A stretch of 64,000 nt of DNA. It comes from JAABRB01 sp963735025. Lineage in GTDB: Bacteria; Pseudomonadota; Gammaproteobacteria; Burkholderiales; SG8-39. The notes beneath the pieces are model-generated. The model made no database searches, was not told the origin of the DNA, and saw nothing but the letters and a program-made list of their open reading frames with translations. A program made the position numbers and the translations under genes. This document shows positions 1-9,502 of the stretch, piece after piece; within the stretch, counting starts at the first letter, position 1; each line of letters begins with the position of its first letter. The stretch covers positions 1 through 64,000 of the forward strand of contig CAVTJG010000007.1 in the NCBI GenBank assembly GCA_963735025.1, read 5' to 3'.

Positions 1-2
1 GT

Positions 3-563
3 TATGTTTATTGTACGGTACACATTCAGTTGGTGTTTGTTCCGGTGGTGCGGCTACTCCTACCCGAGTCGTATTGGGAAAGTTCGTCCATTATTGGTCT
101 TTCTGCTTTGACTCAGTCGCTCGTCGGGTGCTTCTCAATATTGGTAGCGCCGCTATATTTTGCAAAGGATGTCACCGCCGTTTCGCTCATCCAGGTCGCA
201 AGTGCGTGCCTCGCTCTGGCGGCGAATTGGTTCCTCGTGGAGCGCTGGGGATATATCGGCGCAGCCTTTGGACTGCCGATCGGATATCTTCTGATGTGTG
301 TGATCTTGTACCGCCGCCTAACACGCCACCCGGAGCGTTACATCCGCCTCAACTACGACTGGCCGCGAATTATTGGAATAGCGTCGGCTTTCTGCGTAGT
401 TGCCGCCCTATTAGCAATCGTACCTGTTGCCAGCTCTCTGATCGGGTTTCTTATAGCTTTGGCCGCGACCGGTCTGATCGTCGCAATCTCCTTCATGGCC
501 CTACCAAAGCAGGAGCAGTGTGCCGTTCGCGCACGTGCGGCTCGCGCCCTGCGTCGATCCTGA
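3..563 (+). CDS. Polysaccharide flippase (Wzx/MATE-like), C-terminal part
   Basis: The frame is open from the window edge, so the N-terminus lies outside. About 186 residues remain, made of alternating hydrophobic segments (for example around SIIGLSALTQ, LIQVASACLALAAN, IGAAFGLPIGYLLMCVIL, IIGIASAFCVVAALLAI and LIGFLIALAATGLIVAIS) and ending in a short basic tail. This pattern fits the last half of a 12-14 TM lipid-linked oligosaccharide flippase of the inner membrane. The YIGAAFGLPIGY stretch is typical of the late helices. The neighbours (methyltransferase, epimerase) place it in a surface-polysaccharide locus. The family is inferred from topology and context; substrate is unknown. Confidence 0.72.
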   Translation, partial: YVYCTVHIQLVFVPVVRLLLPESYWESSSIIGLSALTQSLVGCFSILVAPLYFAKDVTAVSLIQVASACLALAANWFLVERWGYIGAAFGLPIGYLLMCVILYRRLTRHPERYIRLNYDWPRIIGIASAFCVVAALLAIVPVASSLIGFLIALAATGLIVAISFMALPKQEQCAVRARAARALRRS

Positions 564-599
564 AGCTCAATGGCAACTAAGCAGAGCGCCCTCTAGGAT

Positions 600-1424
600 A
601 TGGATAGGCCAAAACAGGAATTTACGATCTACGCGCGAGATCCGATCGGCCATGCAGGAGAGATCCCTATCTTTTCGGCTTCGGACGAGTATTCGGAGAA
701 CTATGACCGAATCGCCGGAGATCATCTTGCGCATCTCGCCAACACCGGAGAAAACCCGTTCATTAAGGGAGACTTCTGGGAAGAGCTGGAGACTACGACG
801 GAGAATTTTCTAAGAAGACAGTTGGTGCCGGGCGCACGTATTCTTGACGCCGGCGTGGGATTAGGTCGACTGCTCGATCGATTCCCCGGGAACGAGCGCT
901 ATGGGATGGACATCGCCGTTTCGTATCTCGAAGTATCGAACACAAAGGGCATAGCGGTCTGCCTGGCAAAGATCGAGGATATGCCCTATCGCGAAGAAGT
1001 ATTCGACGCCGTGGTATGCACTGACGTACTTGAGCATGTTATTGACCTTAACTTGTGCGTCACCAGGCTTCTAGCAGTGCTGAAACCAGGAGGAGTTCTC
1101 GTGTTGCGGGTGCCATATCGCGAGGACCTCTCACCCTATGCGGCACCCGATTACCCATATCGATTCGCCCATTTGAGGACGTTCGACGAACATTTCTTAG
1201 TACTCTTGTTTCGGAATGTGTTCGGAGTAGAAGTGGTGGAATGGGCACCCGCCGGCTACGTGCGTTACATTGGCCGCCTCAAAAAATATCGGACGAGAAT
1301 AGTACGAGGTATGCTGCGGGTCTTTCTGGCAAGCCTCGAAAAGCTCCATCCCTCAGCCGCAAAGGTCCTTGTCGAACGTCTTTATTACCCGGTTGAGATT
1401 AACGTCGCCATTCAAAAGAAGTAG
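600..1424 (+). CDS. SAM-dependent methyltransferase (class I)
   Basis: A 274-residue protein with a Rossmann methyltransferase core. Motif I is ILDAGVGLGR at about residues 81-90, which binds S-adenosylmethionine. The acidic strand follows at YGMDIA, and FDAVVCTDVLEHV at about 135 is the post-motif of UbiE/Methyltransf_11-type enzymes, followed by LKPGGVLVLRVP. An N-terminal ~60-residue extension and a C-terminal basic segment are not diagnostic. It follows the flippase by 36 bp and precedes an epimerase by 19 bp, so it is probably co-transcribed. A sugar or glycan O-methylation role is inferred from context only. ATG start at 600 is the first in-frame ATG before the conserved region. Confidence 0.85.
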   Translation: MDRPKQEFTIYARDPIGHAGEIPIFSASDEYSENYDRIAGDHLAHLANTGENPFIKGDFWEELETTTENFLRRQLVPGARILDAGVGLGRLLDRFPGNERYGMDIAVSYLEVSNTKGIAVCLAKIEDMPYREEVFDAVVCTDVLEHVIDLNLCVTRLLAVLKPGGVLVLRVPYREDLSPYAAPDYPYRFAHLRTFDEHFLVLLFRNVFGVEVVEWAPAGYVRYIGRLKKYRTRIVRGMLRVFLASLEKLHPSAAKVLVERLYYPVEINVAIQKK

Positions 1425-1443
1425 CTCATAAGAGATCGGTTTC

Positions 1444-2448
1444 ATGGACCTTCGGGGAAAACAACTTCTGGTCATTGGAGGAGCCGGACTCATCGGCTCG
1501 CACACCGTCGATCTACTTCGCGCGGAGGACGTCGGCGAGATCCTCGTCTACGACAATTTTGTGCGCGGCATGCACGAGAACCTCACCGACGCTCTCCGCG
1601 ACCCGCGCGTCAAGATCTTCGACGTCGGTGGCGATGTCTGCCAGACCGACATACTTCACGCAGCCATGAAAGGGGCGGACGGCGTATTCCACTTCGCCGC
1701 GCTGTGGCTCTTGCAGTGCCATGAGTATCCGCGGGCAGCGTTTGACGTAAATGTGCGCGGCACTTTCAACGTGCTTGAGGCGTGCGTCGCCAACAAGGTG
1801 AAGCGGCTCGTCTACTCGTCGTCTGCCTCGGTCTACGGCGATGCAGTGGAAGAGCCGATGACCGAAGATCACCCATTCAATAACAAGAATTTTTACGGCG
1901 CGACCAAGATCTGCGGTGAAGCAATGGCGCGCGCCTATCACTACCGCTATGGACTCGACTACGTCGGCCTTCGGTATATGAACGTATACGGCCCTCGCCA
2001 GGACTATCGGGGTGCGTATATCGCGGTGATTATGAAGATGCTGGACGCGATCGACCGCGGCGAAGGCCCGACGATTCTCGGCGACGGCAGCGAGGCCTTC
2101 GACTTCGTCGCGGTCCGCGATTGCGGCTGGGCCAATGTGTGTGCGATGAAGGCCGACACCACCGACCGCTTCTACAACGTGGGTACCGGCAAGCGGACCT
2201 CACTTAAGCAACTCGCCGAGATGATTGTCGCCCTCACCGGCTGCAAGCAGCCGATCAAGTACGCGCCGCGCAGCCAAGCAACCCTAGTTCGTAACCGCAT
2301 CGGCTCACCGATGCGAGCGCAGAAAGAGATCGGCTTCCAGGCGCAAATCGGGCTCGAACACGGCCTACGCGACCTTATTGAATGGCGCAAGGGGCACATC
2401 GAACAGGTCGCCCAACGTCGGCGCGTGATCGGACTCACTACCGCCTGA
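1444..2448 (+). CDS. NAD-dependent nucleotide-sugar epimerase/dehydratase (extended SDR)
   Basis: A full-length 334-residue extended short-chain dehydrogenase. The dinucleotide-binding motif GGAGLIG is at residues 12-18, the catalytic Ser lies in YSSSASVYGD, and the YxxxK catalytic pair is in FYGATK. The GLRYMNVYGPRQD stretch is the conserved substrate-domain signature of UDP-glucose 4-epimerase-like enzymes. It acts in the cytoplasm on an NDP-sugar; the exact substrate cannot be read from sequence. It sits between a methyltransferase and a second, broken SDR gene in the same direction. Confidence 0.88.
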   Translation: MDLRGKQLLVIGGAGLIGSHTVDLLRAEDVGEILVYDNFVRGMHENLTDALRDPRVKIFDVGGDVCQTDILHAAMKGADGVFHFAALWLLQCHEYPRAAFDVNVRGTFNVLEACVANKVKRLVYSSSASVYGDAVEEPMTEDHPFNNKNFYGATKICGEAMARAYHYRYGLDYVGLRYMNVYGPRQDYRGAYIAVIMKMLDAIDRGEGPTILGDGSEAFDFVAVRDCGWANVCAMKADTTDRFYNVGTGKRTSLKQLAEMIVALTGCKQPIKYAPRSQATLVRNRIGSPMRAQKEIGFQAQIGLEHGLRDLIEWRKGHIEQVAQRRRVIGLTTA

Positions 2449-2545
2449 TTATGATGCGTCCGAACAACAAGTCGGCTACCCACCGACAGGAGCTTGCGCT
2501 GAGTATCAGTGGGCGACGCGGCCCTTGGACGAAGCGCTCGATGCG

Positions 2546-3434
2546 ATGAAGATTCTTGTAAGTGGCGCGAGCGGTTACATCGGTACACGTCTTGTAAGGG
2601 CTCTCGCTTCGCGGGGCGAACACGAGGTCATTGCCATCACCAGATCGTCAGTACAAGCAGTTTCGCGCAACGTCCGACTTCTCGCGCTTGATTTATCGCA
2701 ACCCGGATGGACGCTTGGCCTTCCTGAGACTGTTGACGTTGTGGTGCACCTGGCCCAGTCCAAGCAATACCGTACCTTTCCGGAAGGCGTGCGAGACGTC
2801 GTGGCAGTCAACGTGAATTCCACGGTTGACCTTGCCGATTGGGCGTATAGACACGGAGTAAAGCGATTCCTCTTCGCCTCGACGGGGAACGTCTATCCCG
2901 ACCCAAATGGATCGACCGCTCCGGGAAGACGACCCTCCGTGCCCCGCTTCGCTCTACGGCGCATCCAAGCTGAGCGCCGAGCTGCTTTTGCAGCACTACG
3001 GCACCCTGTTCGAGACTGTCCTAATGCGGATCTTCGGCGTATACGGACCAGGTCAGAAGGATATGTTGATTCCTTCCACGATTCGACGCGTTTTGAACGA
3101 CGAAGAAATCACTCTCGCCGGCGGCGCAGGCGTATATCTGAGCCCGCTGTTCGTGACCGACTGCGTGGAGATGATTGACGCTCTGATCAGGCTCCAATTC
3201 TCGAGCCACTCCAACGTGTGAACCTGGCAGGACCTGAAATAGTATCGCTTGCGCAGATCGTGATGATGCTCGAAGAGCTGCTCGCGCGCCGAGCCCGCCT
3301 CGTCAGAACGGATGCTGAACCAATCTATCTGGTGGGTTCGGGAAATGTCGCAAGGAGATCTAACCGCCCACGAATCGTTCGTTCCACTCGTCGAGGGTCT
3401 GCGACGCACGGTAAGAGGAATAGAAGATGCCTGA
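2546..3434 (+). pseudogene. NAD-dependent epimerase (extended SDR), three apparent frameshifts
   Basis: The start ATG at 2546 opens MKILVSGASGYIGTR, the SDR nucleotide-binding motif. Reading continues to FASTGNVYPDPNG, then must change frame near 2905 to give SLYGASKLSAE (catalytic YxxxK) and MRIFGVYGPGQKDM. It changes again near 3205 (NLAGPEIVSLAQIV) and near 3360 to finish as EGLRRTVRGIEDA before TGA at 3432-3434. With these corrections it is a normal ~296-residue epimerase. The length is one base over a multiple of three. Because every piece is well conserved, the shifts look like sequence indels more than long decay. Its stop overlaps the next gene's ATG at 3427. Confidence 0.75.
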
Positions 3435-4228
3435 ACCTTCAAACCGCCGTACCCGAAGAGTGGTTTGTCTGCCCAGTCACAAAGAACCCCTGAGCAGACG
3501 CGGGGCGCGGCTTTGCTCGTCTTTCGACTGTTTCGCATCCGATCCGGAGTATGGGTTCTGGGATTTCACTCCCACCAAACTCGAGGAGTTGCGTTCGCCG
3601 GAGTGGAAGCATGGGAGCAGCTCCAGACTCAACGGCATGGTCTCCTACCAGCAGGATCCAGAGCACAATCTGGGAGTTGGTGAGCGCAACGACTTCCAGC
3701 AGTTCGCCGACTTTTGCCGGTTTCGCGGAGCCATTCTCGACATTGGGGTCGGACCTCAGCGCATCCCCAGCCACTTTGAGTGTGCCGCTCGGTCGGACGT
3801 GTTCTTCGCGGGGATCGACCCCCTGCGAGGCGACCAGCCGCGTGAGTTCGCGTTCGTACAGGGATTAGGCGAGTATCTGCCGTTCCGCGAAGGCTTCTTC
3901 GACCAAGTTCTGTTCGTGACCTCACTCGATCACTTCATCGACCCGCGCCGTCCCTTATCCGAGGCCCGTCGCGTGGTCAAACCGGAGGGTGACGTGTGCA
4001 TCTGGATTGGTGAAAAGGACAAGGGCGCCCCTAAGCCGGTCAAGACCCATGAGTGGTACGAGAAGCTCAACGTACCAGTGGGGGCTGAGGATCGGTTTCA
4101 CTACCGCCGATTCGGGAAAGCCAGAACTCGAGGCTTGGCTAATCGAAGTTGGGCTCACGGTCCGCGAGCATGCGATCATCGAGGTGGATCAGTGGCGTCG
4201 AAATCTTTTCTACCGCGCGGGACGGTAA
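3427..4228 (+). pseudogene. SAM-dependent methyltransferase with Trm112-like N-terminus, frameshifted
   Basis: ATG at 3427 overlaps the upstream stop. The longest frame contains ILDIGVGPQRIPS (SAM-binding motif I) and FFDQVLFVTSLDHFIDPRRPL, followed by RVVKPEGDVCIWIGE, so it is a class I methyltransferase. The N-terminal segment appears scrambled: EEWFVCPVTK, a CPxxK element resembling a Trm112-type domain, is readable only in another frame at about 3456-3485, and LVFxxF in a third. The C-terminus also needs a shift near 4115 to give KPELEAWLIEVGL and the stop at 4226-4228. I infer an original ~267-residue methyltransferase acting on a glycan or sugar nucleotide. Confidence 0.68.
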
Positions 4229-4246
4229 ATTCTTCGCACTGCCCTT

Positions 4247-4999
4247 ATGGATAACGCTACACGTTACTACTTCGCCGACTTCACGCTCGACAACTTCCGG
4301 CGCTTGATTCGCTTGGCAAAGCTGAACTACCGGTTCCGGCGATTCACCGATTTCGGCCCGGACTGAGCGATTCGTGCTGTGGCGCCATGACGTGGATTTC
4401 TCTGCTCATCGGGCAGTCAAGATGGCACGCGTCGAGGCGGAGGAAGGTGTCATTGCGACCTACTTTCTGCACATGCACAGCGAATTTTACAACCTGCTTG
4501 AGTATCGAGATGAAGCGTCTCATCAGAGAACTGGTGTCGCTTGGTCATGCGATAGGTCTTCATTTCGACACTCATTACTACGGGGTCGAGCGGTCAGACC
4601 AGCTTGAGCAGCTTCCTTTCTCGGGAGAAGCTCATTCTAGAAGATTGCTTTGAAACGGAGATTCGCGTTTTCTCTTTCCACATTACCTCTCCCGAAACGG
4701 AGCGCTTTCGCAACATGCACATACGCCGGCTTGATAAACGCTTATCCGAATACCTACGCACGAAGGTGCCGTACTGCTCTGATTCCAATGGCTATTGGCG
4801 CCACCATCGATTGGAGGATGTGCTGCACGAGGCTACCGATGCACAGTTGCACGTGCTCACGCATCCGGAGCTATGGCAAGACACGGTGATGTCGCCCAAA
4901 GAGCGCGTATACCGCTGCATCGCCGGACGGGCAGATAAGACCAGAATTGGTACGACGACACTCTTCAGAGTGCACGGGCGCGAGAACGTCGACTGGTAG
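4247..4999 (+). pseudogene. Polysaccharide deacetylase-like protein, frameshifted
   Basis: ATG at 4247 starts MDNATRYYFADFTLDNFRRL. After a stop near 4363 the homology continues in another frame with VLWRHDVDFSAHRAV, whose HDVD matches motif 1 of NodB-type carbohydrate esterases. A further shift gives LVSLGHAIGLHFDTHYYG, the second metal-site region. A last shift gives the long segment EKLILEDCF to GRENVDW ending at 4999. The pieces add up to about 250 residues, a common length for this clade of deacetylase-like proteins in O-antigen loci. Enzymatic activity on N-acetyl sugars is inferred. The gene would not be translated intact as written. Confidence 0.66.
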
Positions 5000-5039
5000 C
5001 CTGAAGCATGAATACCTTTGTGTCCGCTGGACAATAGTT

Positions 5040-6923
5040 ATGTGTGGCATCGCGGGCTATTTGAATTTGACCGGCGCCTCAGCCGCGAATGCGCTGATCG
5101 ACCGCATGACAGAATGCCGTCCAGCACCGCGGGCCGGACGGCGAAGGCACGCTTCGTCGAGGGGCCGCTCGGCACTCGGGCACCGGCGGCTCGCGATTCT
5201 CGACCTCTCGCCCGCCGGCCATCAGCCGATGCAGAGCCCGTCAGGACGATTCGTGATCAGCTACAACGGCGAGGTCTACAACTTCAGAGAACTCAGAAAG
5301 GAGCTCGAGGCGTTGGGGCGCCAATTTCGCTCGACCAGCGACACAGAGGTGGTGCTCGCCGCCTGGGAGGAATGGAGCGACGGAGCTCTTTGCCGCTTAA
5401 ATGGAATGTTTGCTTTCGCGCTATGGGATCGCGAGCGACGAGAGCTAGTACTCGCGCGAGACCGGTACGGAATTAAGCCCATCTATTACGCTGAGCGCGA
5501 CAGCTGTTTCCTATTCGGATCGGAGGTAAAGGCTCTTCTGGTGCATCCGGACATGCGTGTCGAAGTGGACCAGGAAGCGCTGCTTGAGTACTTCACCTTC
5601 CAGAACTTCTTCACCGACCGGACGCTCTTCGCAGGCGTGCACCTTTTGCCAGCCGGCACGCTCATGAAGATTTCCCCTCGAGGGGGATCGTGGAAGACTA
5701 GTGGGCCAACTCGCTACTGGGATTTTGATTTCCGAGAGCCCACTCACCGTGCCGACGAGCAGGAGTATGTCGAGGAGCTTGACCGTTTGTTTCAACAGGC
5801 CGTCAAGCGGCAGCTTGTCAGTGACGTTGAAGTCGGATCATACCTTAGTGGCGGCGTCGACTCCGGCTCTATCACCGCGCTCGCGGCTCGTGATTTTCCA
5901 TACCTTAAGACGTTTACATGCGGCTTCGATCTCAGCTCGGCATCCGGACTCGAGCTCGCGTTTGACGAGCGCGCTAAGGCCGAGCGTATGTCGTACCTCT
6001 TCAAGACCGAGCACTACGAGATGGTGCTGAAGGCAGGCGACATGGAGCGCGCCATGCCAAGGCTCGTGCGCCATCTGGAGGAGCCCCGAGTTGGTCAGAG
6101 CTATCCGAACTTCTATATTGCACAGCTCGCGAGCAAGTTCGTCAAAGTCTCACTGGCTGGGACAGGCGGCGACGAGTTGTTCGGCGGATATCCCTGGCGT
6201 TACTACCGGGCCGTTGTTAACGACGATTTTGAGCATTACGTCGACAAGTATTACGCCTTCTGGCAGAGGCTCGTCCCAAATACGACCGTCCAGGCGCTCT
6301 TCCAGCCGATCTGGAATTCCGTAAAGCATGTGTGGACGCGCGACATTTTTAGAAATGTATTTGCGAAGCACGCTAACAGGCTGACGCAGCCTGAAGACTA
6401 TGTCAACCACTCGCTTTACCTCGAGGCAAAGACCTTCCTGCACGGCCTTCTCATCATGGAGGACAAGCTGAGCATGGCGCACGGCCTCGAAACTAGGGTG
6501 CCGTTTCTAGACAATGACCTGGTGGACTTTGCGATGAAGGTCCCGGTATCACTCAAGCTGGGAAACCTTGCGGAAGTAGTGCGGCAGGACGAGAACGAGC
6601 CCGGCCCAAAGACCGAGAAGTACTTCGCCCGCGCGCACGACGGGAAGCTGCTCCTACGTAAAGTCATGGCACGCCACGTTCCGGAGGACATCGCGCACGA
6701 CGCGAAGCAAGGCTTCTCAGCGCCCGACGCAAGCTGGTTCAAGGGGGAAAGCTTGGACTATGTGCGACGAATTGTCTTCAATCCTTCTGCGCGAATGTAC
6801 GCTTTTCTGGACCCTAAAGTAACCCGGCAACTGGTGGATGAGCATTTAGGCGGACGCCAGAATCGCCGGCTCTTGATATGGTCACTCCTGAGCCTTGAGG
6901 AATGTCTCGGGGCCTTTTTTTGA
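5040..6923 (+). CDS. asnB: Asparagine-synthase-like glutamine amidotransferase (AsnB family), copy 1
   Basis: The start is ATG at 5040, giving MCGIAGYL with Cys2 as the N-terminal glutaminase nucleophile; an upstream in-frame extension would bury it. The protein is about 627 residues: class II glutamine amidotransferase domain, then the synthetase domain with the ATP pyrophosphatase loop LSGGVDSGS near residue 270 and TGGDELFGGYPW. Residues ~22-45 are abnormal: the invariant HRGPDGEG and the following FVEGPLG are readable only in other frames between about 5115 and 5175, so compensating indels are likely. In polysaccharide loci such enzymes often amidate uronic acids or similar carboxylates; that role is inferred here. 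Confidence 0.85.
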   Translation: MCGIAGYLNLTGASAANALIDRMTECRPAPRAGRRRHASSRGRSALGHRRLAILDLSPAGHQPMQSPSGRFVISYNGEVYNFRELRKELEALGRQFRSTSDTEVVLAAWEEWSDGALCRLNGMFAFALWDRERRELVLARDRYGIKPIYYAERDSCFLFGSEVKALLVHPDMRVEVDQEALLEYFTFQNFFTDRTLFAGVHLLPAGTLMKISPRGGSWKTSGPTRYWDFDFREPTHRADEQEYVEELDRLFQQAVKRQLVSDVEVGSYLSGGVDSGSITALAARDFPYLKTFTCGFDLSSASGLELAFDERAKAERMSYLFKTEHYEMVLKAGDMERAMPRLVRHLEEPRVGQSYPNFYIAQLASKFVKVSLAGTGGDELFGGYPWRYYRAVVNDDFEHYVDKYYAFWQRLVPNTTVQALFQPIWNSVKHVWTRDIFRNVFAKHANRLTQPEDYVNHSLYLEAKTFLHGLLIMEDKLSMAHGLETRVPFLDNDLVDFAMKVPVSLKLGNLAEVVRQDENEPGPKTEKYFARAHDGKLLLRKVMARHVPEDIAHDAKQGFSAPDASWFKGESLDYVRRIVFNPSARMYAFLDPKVTRQLVDEHLGGRQNRRLLIWSLLSLEECLGAFF

Positions 6924-6974
6924 CTATGGCGCTGAGTCTGGAAGTCTTCCCCGCGATAAGGGGGTGCTGAACAT

Positions 6975-7505
6975 ATGGCCTCGTTGCAACGAAAGGTGTA
7001 CCTCGGTCCTCTTCTCGACCCAGATGTCCACAAGCTGTTCGCATGGATCAATGATCGTGAAACGGTCCTGCTGAACGCACCCTTCGCCCTTGTCCACTTT
7101 AAGACTCACACTGAATGGTTTGACGCGGTGCGGCAGCGCGCTGATACGGCGATCTTCGCAATCCGTGCGATAGATGGCGACCGCCTCGTAGGATCATGCC
7201 AGCTGCACTCGATTCATCCCGTGCATCGCTCGGCGGAGTTGCAGATTCGGATCGGCGACGCGAAAGACAGAGGCAAGGGATATGGCCGAGAGGCGCTCAA
7301 ATCGCTGTTGCATCACGGCTTCGCAGACAGAAATCTCAATCGCATCCAGCTTCACGTCTTTTCTGACAACCTCGCGGCTATAAGGCTCTACACGCGGGCC
7401 GGATTTCAGGAGGAAGGGCGCTTGCGGCAGGCAGCATTTATTGACGGAACGTTCAAAGACGTGGTGGTCATGAGCCTCGTCCGTTCCGAGCTCGCAGCAG
7501 AATGA
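6975..7505 (+). CDS. GNAT-family N-acetyltransferase (RimJ/RimL-like)
   Basis: A 176-residue acetyl-CoA-dependent acyltransferase. The acetyl-CoA-binding motif A is visible as IGDAKDRGKGYGREAL, with the R/QxxGxG/A pattern, and motif B as NLNRIQLHVFSDNLAAIRLYTRAGF. The FQEEGRLRQAAFIDGTFKDVV tail is typical of the Acetyltransf_3 branch that includes PseH and spermidine acetyltransferases. It overlaps the next gene by 4 bp (ATGA), pointing to translational coupling. In this setting it probably N-acetylates an amino-sugar nucleotide, an inference from context. Confidence 0.87.
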   Translation: MASLQRKVYLGPLLDPDVHKLFAWINDRETVLLNAPFALVHFKTHTEWFDAVRQRADTAIFAIRAIDGDRLVGSCQLHSIHPVHRSAELQIRIGDAKDRGKGYGREALKSLLHHGFADRNLNRIQLHVFSDNLAAIRLYTRAGFQEEGRLRQAAFIDGTFKDVVVMSLVRSELAAE

Positions 7506-8209
7506 CGGTTGCTGCAATACACCAGCCAAATTTCTTTCCTTGGCTCGGCTACTTTGACAAGCTAGCGCGTGCCGACGCGTTCGTGTTTCTAGACCATGTG
7601 CAGTTTCCAAAGACGGGCGGAACATGGACAAACCGTGTCCGACTGCTCGTAAACGGCAAAGCCACTTGGTTTACGGCGCCGGTCGATCGGGCGTTTCACG
7701 GAATGCGCCCGATCTCTGAGATGGCGTTTGCTGGGCGCATCGGCTGGAGGAGCACGCTCCTCAAGACGCTTCATACCGCGTACGGAAAGGCGCCGTTCTT
7801 CGCGGAGGCCATTGCGCTCCTGGAACCGCTCATCATGAATCCAACAGAGCGAGTCGCCGAGTTCAATATTGCCGCGGTGACTGGAATCGCAGGTGCGATC
7901 GGGATCGATGCGAAGAAGATCTTCAGGAGCACTGATTTGGCGGTGTCGGGAAAAGCTACCGAGATGCTGATTTCCGTGACAAAAGGAGTCGGCGGGACCA
8001 CTTATCTATGCGGGGGTGGTGCGCAAGGCTATCAGGAGGATGAGGTGTTCGCGGCGTCAAATATCAACCTCGTATACCAAGACTACCGTCATCCCGTTTA
8101 TCTGCAACGAGGCTCGCCTGAATTTGTTCCGGGGCTTTCCGTAATCGATGCGCTGGCGAATCTGGGCATCGCGGACACCAGGCGCCTCGTTCTGGACATT
8201 CATGACTAA
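7502..8209 (+). CDS. WbqC-like family protein
   Basis: A 235-residue protein starting MTVAAIHQPNFFPWLGYFDK, the characteristic N-terminus of the WbqC-like family. Further family hallmarks are FLDHVQFPK, WTNRVRLLVNG, and the late YQDYRHPVYLQ segment. WbqC proteins are widespread in O-antigen and other surface-glycan clusters; their biochemical reaction is not firmly known to me. The gene overlaps GNAT upstream and the glycosyltransferase downstream by a few bases each, so the three are probably one translational unit. Confidence 0.88.
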   Translation: MTVAAIHQPNFFPWLGYFDKLARADAFVFLDHVQFPKTGGTWTNRVRLLVNGKATWFTAPVDRAFHGMRPISEMAFAGRIGWRSTLLKTLHTAYGKAPFFAEAIALLEPLIMNPTERVAEFNIAAVTGIAGAIGIDAKKIFRSTDLAVSGKATEMLISVTKGVGGTTYLCGGGAQGYQEDEVFAASNINLVYQDYRHPVYLQRGSPEFVPGLSVIDALANLGIADTRRLVLDIHD

Positions 8210-9500
8210 CGAGCAGTTCTTCGACATCGTATGCGACGGAAGGCGCGGTGGGGCGGACGACGGTTGGCGCCAAGGCTTTAAACGCTGGCTATTCCGGAGC
8301 TTGGTGCTTCCGTTGATGCGGTTGCGAATTCGGCTCTTTCCGAAGAAATGCGTGCTATTTGCAGGGCAAGCCTACTATAACCACTGGTATCTCTCGAGGG
8401 CCCTTCAACGGCGCGGTTGGAAAGCTGACCTTCTTAACTGGGATGCGAATCAGACAGCGCAGATCTATTACCACGGTGAGGATTTCCGATTTACTGACGA
8501 GGCCACTGACTATCTCGAAGATCAGCTACGCTTTTATCGAGAGGCATTACGACGGTACGATATTTTCCATTTCGCAAACGCTGGAGGCATCTGTTTCGGG
8601 TTTCCTTTATTTGGCTACTTTCGGGATAGGTACGGCGCACACTCGGAGATCTACTTGCTCAAACAGCTAGGCAAGAAAATTGTCTACACGAATAACGGCT
8701 GCCTGGACGGTGTCTCGCAGACTTCCTTCAGCAAGTGGGGACCCGAGTCCGTCTGCTCGATCTGTGTCTGGCGAAACATTCCGTCCGTCTGCAGCGACGA
8801 ACGTAACTTGGCGTGGGGTAAGTTTCGCAACGACGTGGCGGACTTCCAATGCCTTCTGGGCGGGAACCGCGTCGACTACAACGACGACCCGCGTGTGCAC
8901 GAGGTCCCAGAGGTCTACTGTCTTGATTCCAACGTATGGCATCCCGACCTTGAGGTTCCCGATAAGTTCCGGCTCACTTATCCGTCCGACGTCGTAAAGC
9001 TCTACCACGCAGTTGGTCACGCAAAGTTGAGAACCGAGGACTCTGGAATTAATATCAAGTCGTCGCATATCTATCTCCCGCTGGTGCAGCGCCTGAAGGA
9101 CGAGGGGCACAAGGTCGAGTTGATGCACTTCTCTGACATACCGAACATCGATCTTCGCTTCTACCAGGTACAAGCGGATATCTTCCTGGACATGCTCACT
9201 TATGGCTGGTTCGGCGCAACTGCGCGCGAGGCAATGATGCTCGGGAAGCCTGTCATCTGTTTTCTCCGTCCGGAATGGCTCGAGAGCGCGCGACGAGAGA
9301 TTCCCGAATACGTTGATGAGCTACCTATTGTTAGTGCGACTCCGGATACCGTGTATAGCGTCCTCATGGAACTCATCCAGAATCGGGGGGAAAGAGAAGA
9401 GATCGGTCGTCGCTCGCGCGAGTTCGCCCTAAAGTGGCACTCGGCAGATGCCGGCGCGAGACGATTCGACGGCATCTATTCAAGCTTGCTGCGTGGCTAG
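8202..9500 (+). CDS. Glycosyltransferase (GT-B fold, group 1-like)
   Basis: A 432-residue protein; ATG at 8202 overlaps the upstream stop. The C-terminal half carries the GT4-like donor-site region: DIFLDMLTYGWFGATAREAMMLGKPVICFLRPEW, with the E-x7-type pattern around ATAREAMMLGKP, then repeated acidic residues in the terminal helix. The middle contains a cysteine-bearing stretch NNGCLDGVSQTSF...SVCSICVWRNIPSVCSDE, unusual for a GT4 enzyme and possibly a small metal or disulfide element. It lies directly before the ABC exporter genes, consistent with assembly of the exported glycan. Confidence 0.75.
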   Translation: MTNEQFFDIVCDGRRGGADDGWRQGFKRWLFRSLVLPLMRLRIRLFPKKCVLFAGQAYYNHWYLSRALQRRGWKADLLNWDANQTAQIYYHGEDFRFTDEATDYLEDQLRFYREALRRYDIFHFANAGGICFGFPLFGYFRDRYGAHSEIYLLKQLGKKIVYTNNGCLDGVSQTSFSKWGPESVCSICVWRNIPSVCSDERNLAWGKFRNDVADFQCLLGGNRVDYNDDPRVHEVPEVYCLDSNVWHPDLEVPDKFRLTYPSDVVKLYHAVGHAKLRTEDSGINIKSSHIYLPLVQRLKDEGHKVELMHFSDIPNIDLRFYQVQADIFLDMLTYGWFGATAREAMMLGKPVICFLRPEWLESARREIPEYVDELPIVSATPDTVYSVLMELIQNRGEREEIGRRSREFALKWHSADAGARRFDGIYSSLLRG

Positions 9501-9502
9501 CC

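Noticed and set aside
9434..9502. Upstream extension of the first Wzt-like ATPase
   Set aside because: It would overlap the glycosyltransferase gene by about 67 bp and adds no conserved sequence, so a later start was preferred, though it is not certain.
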